NCBI GenBank assembly: GCA_910583555.1
Contig: CAJTXO010000009.1
Span: forward strand, 62,001 to 126,000
DNA from: an uncultured Eubacterium sp.
GTDB lineage: Bacteria > Bacillota > Clostridia > Lachnospirales > Lachnospiraceae
Length of the DNA: 64,000 nucleotides
Reading direction: 5' to 3'
Each line of letters starts with the position of its first letter. Within the stretch, counting starts at the first letter, position 1. The notes under the pieces are model-generated. The model made no database searches, was not told where the DNA came from, and saw only the letters and a program-made list of their open reading frames with translations. Positions 62,672 through 64,000 of the stretch are shown here, in pieces. A program made the position numbers and the translations under genes.

Positions 62672-63514
62672 ATGAATTTTACAAATAAGATTGATTTTGA
62701 GGTTTTAGTAATGGTGCAGGACGCAAATCCGAACGGGGATCCGCTGAATGGAAACAGACCCCGTGAAACATATGATGGTTACGGGGAGATTTCCGATGTT
62801 TGTATCAAGCGGAAGATTCGGAACCGGCTGCAGGATATGGGGGAGAATATTTTCGTGCAGAGCGATGAAAGATCGGTTGATGAATGCAAAAGTCTTGCGG
62901 ACAGGGCGAAAAAGAACGAGGAAATGCAGAAGGCGCAGAAGGATAAAAACAAAAAACAATACGCCGAAGCAGCCTGTAAGACATGGATCGATGTACGCAG
63001 TTTTGGACAGGTATTTGCATTCAGAGACGGAAACGTTTCGGTCGGCGTCCGGGGACCCGTTTCGGTACATTCCGCATTCAGTGTGCTTCCTATTTCCGTG
63101 GACAGCATGCAGATCACGAAAAGCGTGAATAGCGAGACAAAAGATAAAAAATCGTCAGATACAATGGGAATGAAACACAAAGTACACTCGGCGATGTACA
63201 TCATAAAGGGAAGTATCAATCATCAGCTGGCTGAGAAAACGGGATTTAGTGATGAAGATGCAGAAAAGATCAAAGAGGCGCTGCGGACGTTGTTCGTAAA
63301 CGATAGTTCCTCGGCAAGACCAGATGGAAGCATGGAAGTATGTAAGGTATACTGGTGGAAGCATAATTGTCCGATGGGACAGTATTCTTCGGCCAAAGTA
63401 CACAGGCTCGTGAAAGTGACCGCGAAGGTGGATGATCCAAAGCGGTTTGAGGATTATGAAGTCGTCGTGGACTCGTTACCTGACCTGGTATTAGAAGAAA
63501 TAGAAGGAATTTAG
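62672..63514 (+). CDS. cas7c: type I-C Cascade backbone protein Cas7 (Csd2)
   Basis: The 280-residue protein has VLVMVQDANPNGDPLNGNRPR, the Csd2 signature, WIDVRSFGQVFAF, GPVSVHSAFSVLPI, and a C-terminal YWWKHNCPMGQYSSAKVH. Six or more copies coat the crRNA. AAAAGGAG precedes the ATG at 62672; GTG 62663 is an alternative start. It follows cas8c by six bases. Confidence 0.94.
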   Translation: MNFTNKIDFEVLVMVQDANPNGDPLNGNRPRETYDGYGEISDVCIKRKIRNRLQDMGENIFVQSDERSVDECKSLADRAKKNEEMQKAQKDKNKKQYAEAACKTWIDVRSFGQVFAFRDGNVSVGVRGPVSVHSAFSVLPISVDSMQITKSVNSETKDKKSSDTMGMKHKVHSAMYIIKGSINHQLAEKTGFSDEDAEKIKEALRTLFVNDSSSARPDGSMEVCKVYWWKHNCPMGQYSSAKVHRLVKVTAKVDDPKRFEDYEVVVDSLPDLVLEEIEGI

Positions 63515-63515
63515 T

Positions 63516-64000
63516 ATGTACGCGGAAGAGGACTACCTGATGCTGTCCGGCATCCAGCATTTTGCGTTTTGTAATCGGCAATGGGCGCTCATACATATCG
63601 AGCAGCAGTGGGCGGAAAATTACCGGACAACAGCAGGAGAGCTCATGCACAAAAAGGCACATGAGGAAGGGTCGTTTGAAAAACGGGGAGATCTGCTGAT
63701 CGTCAGAGGGATGCGTATTGCCTCCCATGTGCTAGGAGTCAGCGGACAGTGTGATGTCGTTGAATTTCACCGCAGTGAGGAAGGCATTGACCTATTTGGC
63801 TATGCGGGAAAATGGAATCCGGTTCCGATCGAGTATAAACACGGTACGCCCAAAGAAAATAACGCCGATGAACGACAGCTTTGCGCACAGGCAGTTTGTT
63901 TGGAAGAAATGTTCCAGACTAGCATCGTGGAGGGATTTTTGTATTATGGTGAAAATAGAAGAAGGAGCAGAGTGGAGTTCACGGAAGAACTGCGCAGCCA
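63516..64000 (+). CDS. cas4: CRISPR-associated exonuclease Cas4 (partial, cut by the window edge)
   Basis: The visible 161 residues begin MYAEEDYLMLSGIQHFAFCNRQW, with the first cluster Cys. GELMHKKAHEEG holds the His, and GQCDVVEF, then PIEYKHGTPK, give the D and E-x-K catalytic residues of the RecB-like nuclease. It would trim prespacers with Cas1-Cas2, which should lie to the right. The remaining cluster cysteines are outside the window. Confidence 0.92.
   Translation, partial: MYAEEDYLMLSGIQHFAFCNRQWALIHIEQQWAENYRTTAGELMHKKAHEEGSFEKRGDLLIVRGMRIASHVLGVSGQCDVVEFHRSEEGIDLFGYAGKWNPVPIEYKHGTPKENNADERQLCAQAVCLEEMFQTSIVEGFLYYGENRRRSRVEFTEELRS

Overview
The window reads as a chromosomal segment of an anaerobic Bacillota genome, most likely a Lachnospiraceae-like Clostridia member of the gut type. 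This is inferred from several things seen together: the gene order murF-priA-def-fmt-rsmB-rlmN-prpC-prkC-rsgA-rpe, a lysine riboswitch ahead of dapA, BspA-type leucine-rich surface proteins, CBM2-bearing secreted proteins, a type I-C CRISPR locus, intermediate GC, and strong AGGAGG ribosome binding sites with frequent TTG/GTG starts. No rRNA, tRNA or CRISPR array was found inside the window.

Region 1 (1-9.5 kb) is a phage-derived block. On the minus strand, from about 7.3 kb leftward, lie a large protein carrying the catalytic signature of two-barrel RNA polymerases, an HU-like protein, a tail-associated protein, a tail tube protein, a small zinc-ribbon protein, a holin, a one-TM protein, an amidase endolysin and the start of a tape-measure protein that runs off the left edge. 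Divergent from it, behind a perfect consensus promoter, are a small sigma-70-like protein, a DUF262/ParB-like protein and a small P-loop kinase. The layout suggests a phage or domesticated tail element with its own transcription machinery.

Region 2 (9.5-20 kb) holds a secreted protein with a GT80-sialyltransferase-like core and LRR tail, a DUF2156 protein, typA, an SSB-like protein, a corrinoid adenosyltransferase-like ATPase and a YfhO-type membrane protein. Region 3 (20-34.4 kb) is housekeeping: lysine riboswitch-dapA-dapB, then murF, priA, def, fmt, rsmB, rlmN, PP2C phosphatase, PASTA kinase, rsgA and rpe, with a 118-bp tandem duplication at the rsmB/rlmN junction.

Region 4 (34.4-44 kb) is a cell-surface block. 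A minus-strand operon encodes a TagB-like/DUF115-like fusion, a KdsB-type CMP-ulosonate synthetase, an HMGL-type aldolase and a KdsC-type phosphatase, and looks like a compact ulosonic-acid pathway in a Gram-positive. It is divergent from a GT2 glycosyltransferase, a two-component system and an LCP protein.

Region 5 (44-57 kb) is accessory and partly decayed: a subtilase pseudogene interrupted by a palindromic element, an LRR protein, a truncated-looking CBM2 protein, two copies of a 44-bp hairpin/promoter repeat, an IS91-like remnant, a ParE-type toxin-antitoxin pair, miaB, an Rrf2 regulator with a NAD(P)-binding protein, a class M sirtuin with its zinc macrodomain partner, an AlbA_2 remnant and a broken PDDEXK-nuclease gene. 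Region 6 (57.3-64 kb) is a type I-C CRISPR-Cas operon, cas3-cas5c-cas8c-cas7-cas4, with cas4 cut by the right edge.
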